A stretch of DNA of 39,311 nt from Miniimonas arenae (GTDB lineage: Bacteria; Actinomycetota; Actinomycetes; Actinomycetales; Beutenbergiaceae). The stretch covers positions 1 through 39,311 of the forward strand of contig NZ_VENP01000030.1 of the NCBI RefSeq assembly GCF_006351005.1, given 5' to 3'. The position numbers and the translations under genes are program-made. The notes under the pieces are model-generated. The model was not told the DNA's origin. It did not search any database and saw only the letters and a program-made list of their open reading frames with translations. Positions 13,736 to 25,099 of the stretch are shown in pieces (the first letter of the stretch is position 1; every line of letters begins with the position of its first letter).

Positions 13736-14734
13736 TCAGGCCTTGACGGAGCCGGCCGAGAGGCCGTTCTGCCAGAAGCGCTGGAGGGACAGGAAGGCGA
13801 CGACGATCGGGATGATCGTGAGCAGCGACGCCGTGATCACGAGGTGGTAGATCGGCGACGCCTGGACGCCCGTGGCCTCGAGGTTCCAGGCCTGCAGGCC
13901 GAGCGGAAGCGGGTAGAGGCTCTCCGAGCGCAGCATGATCAGCGGCAGGAAGTAGTTGTTCCACGTGGCCACGACGGCGAACAGCAGCACCGTCACGATG
14001 CCCGGCGCCATCATCCGGACGCTGATCGTCGCGAAGGTGCGGATCTCGCTCGAGCCGTCGACGCGGGCCGCCTCCAGCACCTCGGTGGGCACGGACTCCT
14101 GCGCGAAGATCCACATGAGGTAGAACCCGAACGGGGAGACCAGCGCCGGGATGATCACCGACAGCATCGTGTTGGTGAGACCGAGCGACGAGAACATGAG
14201 GAACGTCGGGACCGCGAGGGCCGTGCCGGGAATCGCGATCGCGCCCAGGATGACGGCGAACACGGACTTCTTGCCCGGGAAGCTGAACTTCGCCATCCCG
14301 TAGCCGCCGAGGGTGGCCAGCAGGGTCGCGCCCCCCGCGCCGACGACCACGTAGATGATCGTGTTGAGGAACCAGCGGACGAAGATCCCGTCCTTGCGGG
14401 TCAGCACCTCGCCGATGTTCGCGAACAGCTGGAAGCTGTCCCCGAACCACAGCCCCGAGGAGCTCAGCAGGCTGCCGTAGTCCTTCGTCGAGTTGACGAC
14501 GAGCCAGTACAGCGGCAGCAGGCAGTAGATCGCGAAGAAGATCATGACGACCGTCAGGGCGACCGACCGGTGGATGTGCCGGTCCGGGCGCAGGTGCTCG
14601 TAGCCCGGGGCCACGCCCTGACGTCCCTTCGCTCGACTCGCGCCCGTGGTCCTGGTGCCCGACGGCGAGGCGAGCGTCCCCGCGGAGGTGGTGCTCGCGG
14701 TCGTGCCGGCGTGGGTGCTCACGTCGCCGCTCAC
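13736..14734 (-). CDS. Carbohydrate ABC transporter permease (MalG type)
   Basis: A 332-residue inner-membrane permease of the CUT1 family. A long polar N-terminus (about 60 residues, Thr/Ser-rich) precedes six helices beginning SVALTVVMIFFAIYCLLPLYWLVVNSTK. The EAA loop that docks the ATPase is EVLEAARVDGSSEIRTFATISVRMMAPG, with the conserved E-A-A-x3-G spacing altered only by DG. The end, LSLQRFWQNGLSAGSVKA, is typical of MalG-like proteins. The GTG start overlaps the stop of the first permease gene (14731-14734), so they are translationally coupled. No ATPase gene is nearby; actinobacterial CUT1 systems usually share an MsiK-like ATPase encoded elsewhere. Confidence 0.93.
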   Translation of the reverse strand: MSGDVSTHAGTTASTTSAGTLASPSGTRTTGASRAKGRQGVAPGYEHLRPDRHIHRSVALTVVMIFFAIYCLLPLYWLVVNSTKDYGSLLSSSGLWFGDSFQLFANIGEVLTRKDGIFVRWFLNTIIYVVVGAGGATLLATLGGYGMAKFSFPGKKSVFAVILGAIAIPGTALAVPTFLMFSSLGLTNTMLSVIIPALVSPFGFYLMWIFAQESVPTEVLEAARVDGSSEIRTFATISVRMMAPGIVTVLLFAVVATWNNYFLPLIMLRSESLYPLPLGLQAWNLEATGVQASPIYHLVITASLLTIIPIVVAFLSLQRFWQNGLSAGSVKA

Positions 14735-15636
14735 TTGAGGGCCTCCCGGTTCCCGCGGAGCTGGACGACGTAGGCGATGACCGCCGTGACGACGCCCATG
14801 ATGATGGCCAGCGCCGCCGCGTAGTTCACCTGCTGCCCGGTGAAGGACAGGTTGTACGCGTACATGTTCGGCGTGTAGTAGGTCGAGATGAGGTTCGGGA
14901 CGAGCTTCTGCATGATGTTCGGCTCGTTGAACAGCTGGAACGAGCCGATGATCGAGAAGATCACCGCCACCACGATGGAGCCCTGGACCGCGGGCAGCTT
15001 GATGTTCCGCACGATGCGGAGCTGACCGGCGCCGTCGAGCGCGGCCGCCTCGTACAGCTCGGGCGAGATCGCCTTGAGCGAGGAGTACAGGATCAGCATG
15101 TTGTAGCCCATGAACGACCAGGTCACGATGTTGCCGATGCCCACGAGCAGCCACTGCTGGGAGAGCACCGAGAAGTCGGTGCCGAGCCAACCGTTGAGGT
15201 TGCCGACCAGGCCGAACCGCTCGCCGTACATGAAGCCCCACATGAGCACCGCCGCGACGCTGGGCACCGCGTAGGGCAGGAACATCGCGATCCGGAAGAA
15301 CCGGATCCCGTGCAGCCGGGCCGAGTCGATCACCAGGGCCGCGACCAGCGCCATCGCCAGCATCACCGGGACCTGCACGAGGAGGAACAGGCTGACGCGG
15401 CCCAGGCCCTCCCAGAACTTCGGGTCCTGGAACACGGCGACGAAGTTGTCCGCACCGACGAAGGACGTGCCTCCGATCAGCTTCGTCTGGAACAGGCTCA
15501 GCCAGATCGTGTACGCCAGCGGGGCGATGAACACGAACACGAAGACCAGGAGGAACGGGACCGTGAACCACAGTCCCGTCAACCGTCGCCTGACCTTTCG
15601 CACCTGGCCGGGCCGCTCGGCGACCACGCTCGACAT
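14731..15636 (-). CDS. Carbohydrate ABC transporter permease (MalF type)
   Basis: A 301-residue permease with six predicted helices, the first at LWFTVPFLLVFVFVFIAPLAYTIWLSLF. It has the CUT1 permease markers NFVAVFQDPKFWEGLGRVSLFLLVQVPVMLAMALVAALV and RIAMFLPYAVPSVAAVLMW. The EAA loop is ELYEAAALDGAGQLRIVRNIKLPAVQG (E-A-A-x3-G). It pairs with the MalG-type permease to form the channel. It is the first gene of the transport operon and begins 49 bp from the nearest LacI operator. It is divergent from the lacI gene, so the set should be induced by the imported sugar or a derivative. Confidence 0.93.
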   Translation of the reverse strand: MSSVVAERPGQVRKVRRRLTGLWFTVPFLLVFVFVFIAPLAYTIWLSLFQTKLIGGTSFVGADNFVAVFQDPKFWEGLGRVSLFLLVQVPVMLAMALVAALVIDSARLHGIRFFRIAMFLPYAVPSVAAVLMWGFMYGERFGLVGNLNGWLGTDFSVLSQQWLLVGIGNIVTWSFMGYNMLILYSSLKAISPELYEAAALDGAGQLRIVRNIKLPAVQGSIVVAVIFSIIGSFQLFNEPNIMQKLVPNLISTYYTPNMYAYNLSFTGQQVNYAAALAIIMGVVTAVIAYVVQLRGNREALK

Positions 15637-15684
15637 CCTCGTCTCCTCACCACGGACCTGCGCTGGCCGGCCGGCGAGGCGTCA

Positions 15685-15721
15685 TGTTGACGTCAACAGC
15701 CGACCGATGGTGACGTTATCA
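15685..15721. promoter_or_regulatory. Two LacI-type operators in the divergent lacI/transporter promoter
   Basis: TGTTGACGTCAACA at 15685-15698 is a perfect 14-bp palindrome with a central CG, the classical LacI/GalR operator form. A second imperfect site, TGGTGACGTTATCA, lies at 15708-15721. The centres are 23 bp apart, about two helical turns, which would let two dimers bind the same face. Both lie between the first permease gene and the lacI gene. Confidence 0.8.
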
Positions 15722-15797
15722 TGGGATAGCCGGGACACACGTCTCGAAACGGTAACGATGTCGTCGCCGCCCCGCCGTGGGCAGAGGAGGAGCTCCG

Positions 15798-16907
15798 ATG
15801 CCCGCCCGTGCCGCGAACGACCGCTCCCCTTCTCGCACCCATGCCGCTGCCGGCCGCGCGCCGTCGCTCGCCGACGTCGCACGCCTCGCCGGCGTCTCGA
15901 CACAGACGGTGTCCCGCGTCTCGACCGGCTCGACCCAGGTGCGTCCCGAGACGCGGGCCGCGGTGCTCGAGGCGATGTGCGCCGTCGGGTACGCCCCGAA
16001 CGCCGCGGCGCGTGCGCTGCGCTCGGGCGCGTTCGGCACGTTCGGCGTCATCGTCCACCAGATCTCCCGGACCGGGGAGTCGCGCAGCGTGGAGGCGATC
16101 GTCGCCGCGGCACGTCGGCACGGGTACGCCGTGACGCTCGTCGACGTCGAGCACGCCGGCGACTCCGACGTCGAGGCCGCTGTCGCCCGCCTGCAGAACC
16201 AGCTCATCGACGGCCTCATCGTGCTGCGGCACGAGACCGAGACGCCCGTGCACCTGCGCGTGCCGGACACCCTGCCGCTCGTGGTGTCCGACGCACGGTT
16301 CGTCGGCGAGCACGCCACCGTCGGCGCGGACCAGCTCGCGGGCACGGCGGCCGCCGTCGAGCACCTGCTCGGCCTCGGCCACGTCACGGTGCACCACGTC
16401 GGCGGGCCCCCGACGTCGAACCCCGCCCAGGTGCGCCGGACCGGCTGGGTCGCGGCGCTCGAGGCGCACGGGCGCCAGGTCCCCCCGCTCACCACTGGCG
16501 ACTGGACCCCCGCGTCCGGGTACCGCGCGGGGACCGAGCTCGTCGCGCGCATCCACGACGGCGAGCGGATCACCGCGGTCTTCAGCGCCAACGACGAGAT
16601 GGCCGCGGGGCTCCTGCTCGCGCTCACCCGCGCCGGCCTGTCGGTGCCGGGCGACGTGTCGGTCATCGGGTTCGACAGCATCCCGCTGTCGGCCTACCTG
16701 CAGCCTCCGCTCACCACGGTCGAGCAGGACTTCGCGGCGATGGGCGAGGCGCTGGTCGAGATGCTGATCGCGCAGGTGCGCCGGCGCGGGGCCGGCCGGC
16801 TGGTGCCTGGCGGGCCCTCTGGCGAGGCGGCTCCAGCGGAAGCCACACGGCGGGTGGTCCCGGCGAACCTCATCGTGCGCGAGAGCACCGCGCCGCCGCG
16901 GCGCTGA
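15798..16907 (+). CDS. LacI-family transcriptional regulator of the sugar transporter
   Basis: A 369-residue repressor. After a 20-residue tail comes the HTH and hinge helix: SLADVARLAGVSTQTVSRVSTGSTQVRPETRAAVLEAMCAVGYAPNAAARALRSG. The periplasmic-binding-protein-like effector domain includes TFGVIVHQISRTGES, IDGLIVLRHETE, GHVTVHHVGGPPTSNPAQVRRTGWVAALE, TAVFSANDEMAAGLLLAL and VSVIGFDSIPLSAYLQPPLTTVEQDF. AGGAGG lies 7 nt before the ATG. It is divergent from the ABC permease genes with two operators between them, so it probably represses both. The effector sugar cannot be read from the sequence. Confidence 0.93.
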   Translation: MPARAANDRSPSRTHAAAGRAPSLADVARLAGVSTQTVSRVSTGSTQVRPETRAAVLEAMCAVGYAPNAAARALRSGAFGTFGVIVHQISRTGESRSVEAIVAAARRHGYAVTLVDVEHAGDSDVEAAVARLQNQLIDGLIVLRHETETPVHLRVPDTLPLVVSDARFVGEHATVGADQLAGTAAAVEHLLGLGHVTVHHVGGPPTSNPAQVRRTGWVAALEAHGRQVPPLTTGDWTPASGYRAGTELVARIHDGERITAVFSANDEMAAGLLLALTRAGLSVPGDVSVIGFDSIPLSAYLQPPLTTVEQDFAAMGEALVEMLIAQVRRRGAGRLVPGGPSGEAAPAEATRRVVPANLIVRESTAPPRR

Positions 16908-16935
16908 GCACGCGGCGGGCTCGCCGTCGTACGTC

Positions 16936-17481
16936 TCACTCCTGTCGGAGATACAGGTCGCGCAGCAGCGCGATCTCGGCGCCGTGGTGGATGACCTCGC
17001 GGTGGATGTGCAGCACGAGCCCGGCCATGGAGGAGTCCTCGTGGCCCGGCTCGCGGCAGTTCTCGGCGAGCGCGGCGTCGTCGAGTGCTGCCACGCCGGC
17101 GCGCCAGCGGGCCTCGCCGGCGTCGAGGTCGGCGAGCGATGCGGCGGCGGCGAGCGGGTAGTCGTAGGAGTCGTAGCTGATCTCGGGGCCACCGAAGTAC
17201 CGCGCGTTGCGGTCGCCGAAGACGCCGACCACGAGGTGGGCGAGGCGCCAGGCGATGGTGGTGACCGGGGCGGGGACGGGTTCGGGCACCTCGAAGTCGA
17301 CGACGCCCGAGCCCGAGCCGATCGTGGCCCACGGGCCGTGCTCGCCGCGCCGGCGGACCGTCCAGGAGTCCGTGACCGGCGGCCACAGGTACTCGGCGTC
17401 CGTCAGCCCTTCCAGCCGGGGCCGCAGCTGGTGGTCCCAGTGCCAGGTGTGCTGCTCGAGAAGCTCGTCGGTCAAGGTCAT
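16936..17481 (-). CDS. DinB-superfamily protein
   Basis: A 181-residue four-helix-bundle protein. It begins MTLTDELLEQHTWHWDHQLRPRLEGLTDAEYLW, then has TTIAWRLAHLVVGVFGDRNARYFGG and ends AGLVLHIHREVIHHGAEIALLRDLYLR. The histidines in the first helix (His11 region), in LAHLV and in HREVIHHGAE are at the three positions that bind a metal in DinB/YfiT-like proteins. Related actinobacterial proteins include mycothiol-dependent maleylpyruvate isomerase and many of unknown role. A GGGAG precedes the ATG. The gene is convergent with lacI (28 bp between stops) and is separated from nrdF by a terminator. Confidence 0.85.
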   Translation of the reverse strand: MTLTDELLEQHTWHWDHQLRPRLEGLTDAEYLWPPVTDSWTVRRRGEHGPWATIGSGSGVVDFEVPEPVPAPVTTIAWRLAHLVVGVFGDRNARYFGGPEISYDSYDYPLAAAASLADLDAGEARWRAGVAALDDAALAENCREPGHEDSSMAGLVLHIHREVIHHGAEIALLRDLYLRQE

Positions 17482-17577
17482 CGCCGTCTCCCTCGCTCGT
17501 CTCGACCCGTGTCGGGCTCAGTCTGCGCCCGCCATACGACATCCGCGCGCCACGCGGGCGCTCGTCCCGAGAACGGC

Positions 17578-17611
17578 AGGACCGCCACACCCGGGAGGGT
17601 GCGGCGGTCCT
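17578..17611. terminator. Terminator of the nrd operon
   Basis: Arms AGGACCGCCACACCC and GGGTGCGGCGGTCCT (one mismatch) enclose a 4-nt loop. It lies 35 bp after the nrdF stop on the transcribed strand. Confidence 0.75.
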
Positions 17612-17645
17612 GTGCGGTGCTGGTCGATCGCAGGGCGACGGCGGG

Positions 17646-20853
<3,208 letters not shown>

Positions 20854-21348
20854 AACTGTGCCAATCCTTCGCGGACGCGAGTCACGTCCTGGTCGGTTCC
20901 GAGAAGCTCGAAGCGGTAGAGGTAGGGGACGCCGCACTTCGCGGCGACGATGTCGCCGGCGCGGCAGAAGGCCTCGCCGAAGTTCGTGTTGCCGGCCGCG
21001 ATCACCCCGCGCAGCAGGGCGCGGTTCCCCTCGTCGTTGAGGAAGGCGATCACCTGCCGGGGGACCGCGCCCCGCTCGCCGTTCCCGCCGCCGTACGTGG
21101 GCAGGAGGAGCACGTACTCCTCGTCCACGTGCAGCGGCGGGTCGGTCCGCCGGACCGGGATGCGGTGCGCCGGCAGGCCGAGCCGCTCGACGAACCGGTG
21201 CGTGTTCTCCGAGACCGAGGAGAAGTACACGAGACGTGCCATGTGCTCCTCCTCAGCGGTGCGCGGGACGATGACGAGGTGGGCCCTGCCGTGCGGTGTG
21301 GTGCGGGGGTGCCGTTGCCGAGAGCGGGTGCCGACGGCGACGCCGGGG

Positions 21349-21606
21349 TCAGGCCCCGACGACCTCCGCCGCCGGAACCGCGGCGGCGGCGAGCGCCTTG
21401 ATCTTGTCCGGGCGGAAGCCGGCCCAGTGGTCACCGTTGGCGAGCACGACCGGCGCCTGCTGGTAGCCGAGCGCCTTGACCGACTCGAGCGCCTCGGCGT
21501 CGATGCTGAGATCGACGACCTCGTAGCTCAGGCCGTGCTTGTCGAGCGCGCGGTACGTGGCCGAGCACTGGACGCAGTTCGGCTTGCTGAAGACGGTGAT
21601 GCTCAC
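21349..21606 (-). CDS. nrdH: NrdH-redoxin
   Basis: An 85-residue glutaredoxin-like protein that accepts electrons from thioredoxin reductase and reduces NrdE. The active site is Cys11-Val-Gln-Cys14 in [17 protein letters not shown]. The C-terminal half has [24 protein letters not shown], whose WAGFRPDKI segment is the NrdH hallmark. The start is a GTG at 21606 preceded by AGGGGAGAA. It is the first gene of the operon, and the leader of about 100 nt carries a long palindrome, with NrdR boxes at the promoter. Confidence 0.96.
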   Translation of the reverse strand: MSITVFSKPNCVQCSATYRALDKHGLSYEVVDLSIDAEALESVKALGYQQAPVVLANGDHWAGFRPDKIKALAAAAVPAAEVVGA

Positions 21607-21656
21607 GTTCTCCCCTGACGCTCGGGCTTGGTTGCCGGTCTCGTTCTGACGTGCTC

Positions 21657-21676
21657 ACGCGTGTAGTTACACGCGT
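21657..21676. promoter_or_regulatory. Perfect 20-bp palindrome in the nrdH leader
   Basis: ACGCGTGTA-GT-TACACGCGT is a 9-2-9 perfect inverted repeat 51 bp upstream of nrdH and downstream of the predicted promoter. It could be an additional operator or an RNA hairpin in the 5' leader. Confidence 0.6.
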
Positions 21677-21714
21677 GTCGTTCGGGTCCGGGTGTGGTGC
21701 TGCCCGGGCTCTGA

Positions 21715-21762
21715 ACACTACACCTAGTGGTCGGAGGGGCCAGGCACCACCAGATGTCGTGT
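21715..21762. promoter_or_regulatory. Two NrdR boxes at the nrdHIEF promoter
   Basis: ACACTACACCTAGTGG (21715-21730) and CCACCAGATGTCGTGT (21747-21762) match 12 and 11 of the 16 positions of the NrdR consensus aCaCwAtATaTwGtGt as I recall it. They are spaced 32 bp apart, three helical turns, as is usual for NrdR box pairs. The proximal box contains a TAGTGT that can serve as the -10 element in the nrd direction. Confidence 0.75.
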
Positions 21763-22141
21763 CTCGGCGTGTCGGTGCTCGACGTCCGTCCACCCCTGTG
21801 CGAGGGCTCCACCCCCAGGCGTGTGGACAGTCCACGGCCCTCGGCACGCGGGACCGCGGGACCCGCACCACCGGGCCCGGAAGGGCGCCTCGACGCCGTC
21901 CACGGGCTGTGGACACAGATGTGGACCGCGTGTGCACCGCGCTCGGGACGACGCGGCCGGAGCCGCCCGCGACACTCCGCGAAGTCGTTCGCGACGCGCG
22001 CCGGCTCGGCGTGTCGCGCACCTCGAGAGGCGCCCGGGACCACGTCCCGGACCACCGGCACACCCCGCGGACCAGTCATGCACTCAGGTTCTCACCGACC
22101 ACTGACATCCGGCCCGGAGCGAGGGGCACGTGGGTGCGGCG
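21763..22141. other. Gene-free region upstream of nrdHIEF
   Basis: Frames here are open by composition only and none looks like a protein. The stretch holds three TGTGGACNN motifs (21822-21928) listed separately. Otherwise I see nothing defined. Confidence 0.5.
21822..21928. promoter_or_regulatory. DnaA-box-like cluster upstream of nrdHIEF
   Basis: TGTGGACAG (21822-21830), TGTGGACAC (21908-21916) and TGTGGACCG (21920-21928) are reverse complements of near-matches to the actinobacterial DnaA box TTGTCCACA (one to three mismatches). Two lie 12 bp apart. DnaA control of ribonucleotide reductase genes is known in enterobacteria; here it is only suggested. Confidence 0.35.
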
Positions 22142-22612
22142 CTACGCGTCGGGGCACTCCCCGACGAGCGAGGTGAGCGCCGCCTCGGTCTGCGCGCGCA
22201 GATCGGCCGTCTCCCCCGGGGTGACCGTGGCGCCGTCGGCCGCCTGCTGGGCCAGCGCGACGAGCCCGTCGAGCGCGGACACGAGGCTCGCGCCCGCATC
22301 ACCGAGCCGCCCGTCGACGCCGGACACGGCGGTGGCCGTGTTGTCCCGCAGCTGCGTCAGCCCGGTCACCGCACCCTGCGGGTCCACGGCGATGTCGGCG
22401 AGGAGCTCGTCGAGCCGGTCCCCGACCGACTGCGCCACGGGCGTGACCGCGGCGCACGCGGCGGTCTGCGCGGCGTCGGAGACGACCGAGCACGAGCCGA
22501 GCGCTCCGGCCGCGAGCAGGAGGGCCAGCGGCAGGGCGACGGCACGACGGCGCCGGCTCGGTTCGCGGGTCGTCCGGCCACGTGCTGTGGTCGGGCAGGA
22601 GAGACGGGGCAT
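22142..22612 (-). CDS. Hypothetical lipoprotein
   Basis: A 156-residue secreted protein of unknown function. The N-terminus has an Arg-rich stretch (SRRRRAVALPLALLLAAG) and the lipobox ALGSC, so the mature protein should start at that cysteine and be lipid-anchored. The rest is a helical Ala/Asp/Thr-rich domain with repeated long amphipathic segments, VGDRLDELLADIAVDPQGAVTGLTQLRDNTATAVSGVDGRLGDAGASLVSALDGLVALAQQAADG. Three cysteines follow the lipobox Cys, at TAACAAV and near the end (VGECPDA). A GTG nine bases upstream of the ATG is an alternative start. No ribosome-binding site is evident. Confidence 0.7.
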   Translation of the reverse strand: MPRLSCPTTARGRTTREPSRRRRAVALPLALLLAAGALGSCSVVSDAAQTAACAAVTPVAQSVGDRLDELLADIAVDPQGAVTGLTQLRDNTATAVSGVDGRLGDAGASLVSALDGLVALAQQAADGATVTPGETADLRAQTEAALTSLVGECPDA

Positions 22613-22673
22613 CGGGCTCACACGTCAGCAACGCCCGGGCGAGGCCGGCGTGTTCCCGTGCGCCGGCTCAGCC

Positions 22674-23420
22674 TCAGGCCGGGATCGGCTCGGCGTGCGC
22701 GAGGGGCGCCGCCACCGGAGCGACCTCGTCCGGGGCCGGTGCGGGCCGCGCCGCGAGCGACCCGTGTCCCGCCACGTCGGTGCCGACCTCGAGGATCCGG
22801 GCCACGCCGTCGGACACCGCCACGCGCGAGACCGACGCGTTCGGCAGGGCGGCGAGCCCGTCGTGGCCCACGAGCGAGAGGTAGGCGCCGAGCGTCACAC
22901 CGTGCCCGACGACGAGCACGTCCTCGCCCGGGTGGGCCGCGACGATCTCGGTGAAGGCACGGCGCACGCGCGCCATGTAGTCCGCGCCCGACTCCCCGTT
23001 CGGCAGGCCCGGGTGCGTGCCGGCGAGCATCGCCGGGACCAGGCGCGACCACGGTTCGTGCCGGTCGAGCTCGTGCTCGGGGCGGCGCTCGTAGATCCCG
23101 AACGAGACCTCGCGCAGGCCCTCGTGCGTGCGCAGCCGCAGACCCTCGTGGCGGCGGACGATCTCGACGGCGGTCATGACCGCACGGCCCTGCGGCGAGG
23201 AGTACGCGGCGTGGAAGGAGTGCGGCTCGAGGTGGCGGGCCGTCGACTGCACGCCGAGGCGGCCCGTCCGCGTCAGCGGGGAGTCGCACGAGCCCTGCAT
23301 GAGGCGGCGGGCGTTGAGGTAGGTCTGACCGTGACGCACGAGCGTGAGCGTCGTGGTCGGGGCGGCCGGTGCCGCCTGGGTGTCGGCCGTCGTCGTTGCG
23401 GCCCTTTCGTGTCGTGTCAT
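22674..23420 (-). CDS. Histidine phosphatase family protein
   Basis: A 248-residue phosphoglycerate-mutase-like phosphatase. The nucleophile motif LVRHGQT is at residues 27-33. It is followed by RRLMQGSCDSPLTRTGRLGVQSTARHL, AAYSSPQGRAVMTAVEIV and LREVSFGIYERRPEHEL (general acid Glu), and the second histidine is in VLVVGHGVTLGAYLS. The first 20 residues and the last 30 (Pro/Ala-rich) are extra to the core. A TAGCGT box 7 nt before the ATG indicates a leaderless start. The substrate is not predictable; related enzymes act on sugar phosphates or nucleotides. The lipoprotein gene lies downstream on the same strand 61 bp away. Confidence 0.88.
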   Translation of the reverse strand: MTRHERAATTTADTQAAPAAPTTTLTLVRHGQTYLNARRLMQGSCDSPLTRTGRLGVQSTARHLEPHSFHAAYSSPQGRAVMTAVEIVRRHEGLRLRTHEGLREVSFGIYERRPEHELDRHEPWSRLVPAMLAGTHPGLPNGESGADYMARVRRAFTEIVAAHPGEDVLVVGHGVTLGAYLSLVGHDGLAALPNASVSRVAVSDGVARILEVGTDVAGHGSLAARPAPAPDEVAPVAAPLAHAEPIPA

Positions 23421-23427
23421 GGCGCCC

Positions 23428-23433
23428 ACGCTA
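23428..23433 (-). promoter_or_regulatory. -10 box of leaderless histidine-phosphatase promoter
   Basis: TAGCGT on the minus strand is separated by 7 nt from the ATG at 23420, with no Shine-Dalgarno. Confidence 0.5.
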
Positions 23434-23570
23434 GGGACCGTCGGAACCGGCCGGGCGACGGCCCGGTGACGCTCCGGTAAACGTTGCGGCACGCCGCAGG
23501 GCCCGCGGCGGCCGGCTCGAAACGTGCGGTTCACGCACGCCGCCGCCGCACGACGCGACTCCACGCCGCC

Positions 23571-25094
23571 TCACAGCGCTCGGTGCGTCCACTCCCCCGC
23601 GAGCAGCGTGCCGGCGACGCCCAGAGCTCGAGGGCGACTCCCCGCCGTCGACTCACGCGCCCAGGCGACGGGGTCGCCGTCGAGCACCACGAGGTCCGCG
23701 ACCTGTCCCACAGACGGCCGTACGCCGCACCCGCCCGTCGAGGCCAGCAGCGCCGCCACGGCGCCGATCCGCTGCTCGGGATGCCACGGCGGGCGCGCGT
23801 CGCCGGTCCGACGCACGGCCGCGGCGACGGCGAGCAGCGGGTCGAGCTCAGCGACCGGCGCGTCCGAGCCGAGTGCGAGCCGCACCCCGGCCACCAGCAG
23901 GTCGGCGAACCGGTAGGCGCGCGCCGTGCGGCCCGGCCAGAGCTCCTCCGCGACGTCGCGGTCGTCGAGCAGGTGCGCCGGCTGCACGCTCGCGACCAGC
24001 CCGAGCGCCGCCAGCCGGGTGAGGTCGGTGGTCGCGAGGAGCTGCGCGTGCTCGAGGCTGCCGGCGGTGCCCGTCGCCGCGAATGCGTCGAGCGCGAGCG
24101 TCGCCGCGGCGTCGCCGATCGCGTGCACCGCGCACCGCAGCCCGGCCCCGTGCGCCCGCGCCAGCAGCGGCGCGAGCTCGGCCGGCCCCACGTTGAGCGT
24201 CCCGCGCCCCCCGCCCGGGTAGGCGTCGTGGCAGTACGCCGTGCGCGTGTTGAGCGAGCCGTCGGAGATCACCTTGAGCGGCCCGAGCCGCACCAGCGCG
24301 TGCCCGACGGCGTCCCGCGCCCCCGCGAGCGCGTCACCCGGGCGCAGCCCGGCCGCGAGCACCGCCTCGACGTCCTGCGGCCACACCGCCGCCTCGACCC
24401 GGATCGGGAACCGCGTGACGTCGGGGCCCTCGCCGGGCCCGCCGTCGAGCCGCCGCGTCCACTCGCGCGGGTCCACGGCCTCCATGTCCACGACGCCGAC
24501 GACGCCGCGGGTGGCGGCCTGCGCGGCGGCGGCGCGGACCCAGGCGTCGCGCTCGGCCGGGGTGCCGCCGTCGAGCGCGCCCGCCACGGGGAAGAAGTCG
24601 TCCTCACGGACGAGGCCGCTGGCGTCGGCCGTGAGGCCGAGGCGCGCGAGCGCGGCGGTCGAGAACCAGCCGGAGTGCAGGTCGCCGCTCGTCAGCGCGA
24701 CGGGCGCGCCGCCGCCCGCGGCGTCCAGCAGCGCCGCCGTCGGCTGGTCCGGCCAGCCCACCGCGCGGAACCCGAACCCGACGACGACCTCGCCCGGCCG
24801 CGGCGGATCCCGCCGCACCCGGGCCGCGACGAGGTCGGCCGCCTCGCGGGCCGAGCGCGCGGACGCGACGTCGAGCCGGCGTGCCGCGAGCGCCTGCTGG
24901 AGCAGGTGCACGTGGGCGTCCCAGAACCCCGGGAGAAGGTGACGGCCGTCGAGGTCGACGTGCTCGCCGTCGGAGGCCGCGCAGACGCCCGCGGGAGACG
25001 CAGGAGCGGGCGCGATGCGCGCCACCCGGCCGTCGACCAGGAGGACGTCGACGAGGTCGGGCCGCCCCACGAGGCGGGCGTTCGCGAGCAGCAC
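23571..25094 (-). CDS. Amidohydrolase family protein (YtcJ-like)
   Basis: A 507-residue metal-dependent hydrolase of the amidohydrolase-3 group. It has the small beta-sandwich start VLLANARLVGRPDLVDVLLVDGRVARI, then LLPGFWDAHVHLLQ with metal ligands His61 and His63. It continues with GLKV-type VISDGSLNTRTAYC, AVHAIGDAAATLALDAF (metal His), EHAQLL, SVQPAHLL and LALGSDAPVAELDPLLAVAAAV with the catalytic Asp, and closes with VGQVADLVVLDGDPV. Members cleave amides or related bonds; the substrate is unknown and many have no assigned activity. The GTG start at 25094 lies 5 bp after the methyltransferase stop, so the two are co-transcribed. Confidence 0.88.
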   Translation of the reverse strand: MLLANARLVGRPDLVDVLLVDGRVARIAPAPASPAGVCAASDGEHVDLDGRHLLPGFWDAHVHLLQQALAARRLDVASARSAREAADLVAARVRRDPPRPGEVVVGFGFRAVGWPDQPTAALLDAAGGGAPVALTSGDLHSGWFSTAALARLGLTADASGLVREDDFFPVAGALDGGTPAERDAWVRAAAAQAATRGVVGVVDMEAVDPREWTRRLDGGPGEGPDVTRFPIRVEAAVWPQDVEAVLAAGLRPGDALAGARDAVGHALVRLGPLKVISDGSLNTRTAYCHDAYPGGGRGTLNVGPAELAPLLARAHGAGLRCAVHAIGDAAATLALDAFAATGTAGSLEHAQLLATTDLTRLAALGLVASVQPAHLLDDRDVAEELWPGRTARAYRFADLLVAGVRLALGSDAPVAELDPLLAVAAAVRRTGDARPPWHPEQRIGAVAALLASTGGCGVRPSVGQVADLVVLDGDPVAWARESTAGSRPRALGVAGTLLAGEWTHRAL

Positions 25095-25099
25095 GGGCG

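Noticed and set aside
21607-21715. Cobalamin riboswitch in the nrdH leader
   Set aside because: The leader is only about 100 nt and lacks a recognisable B12 box; class Ib operons are normally under NrdR control.
21822-21928. Chromosomal replication origin
   Set aside because: There are only three imperfect DnaA-like motifs, no AT-rich unwinding region, and no dnaA, dnaN or recF genes.
21603-22079. 158-codon frame upstream of nrdH
   Set aside because: It lacks amino acid patterning and codon bias typical of neighbours and overlaps the NrdR boxes and leader palindrome.
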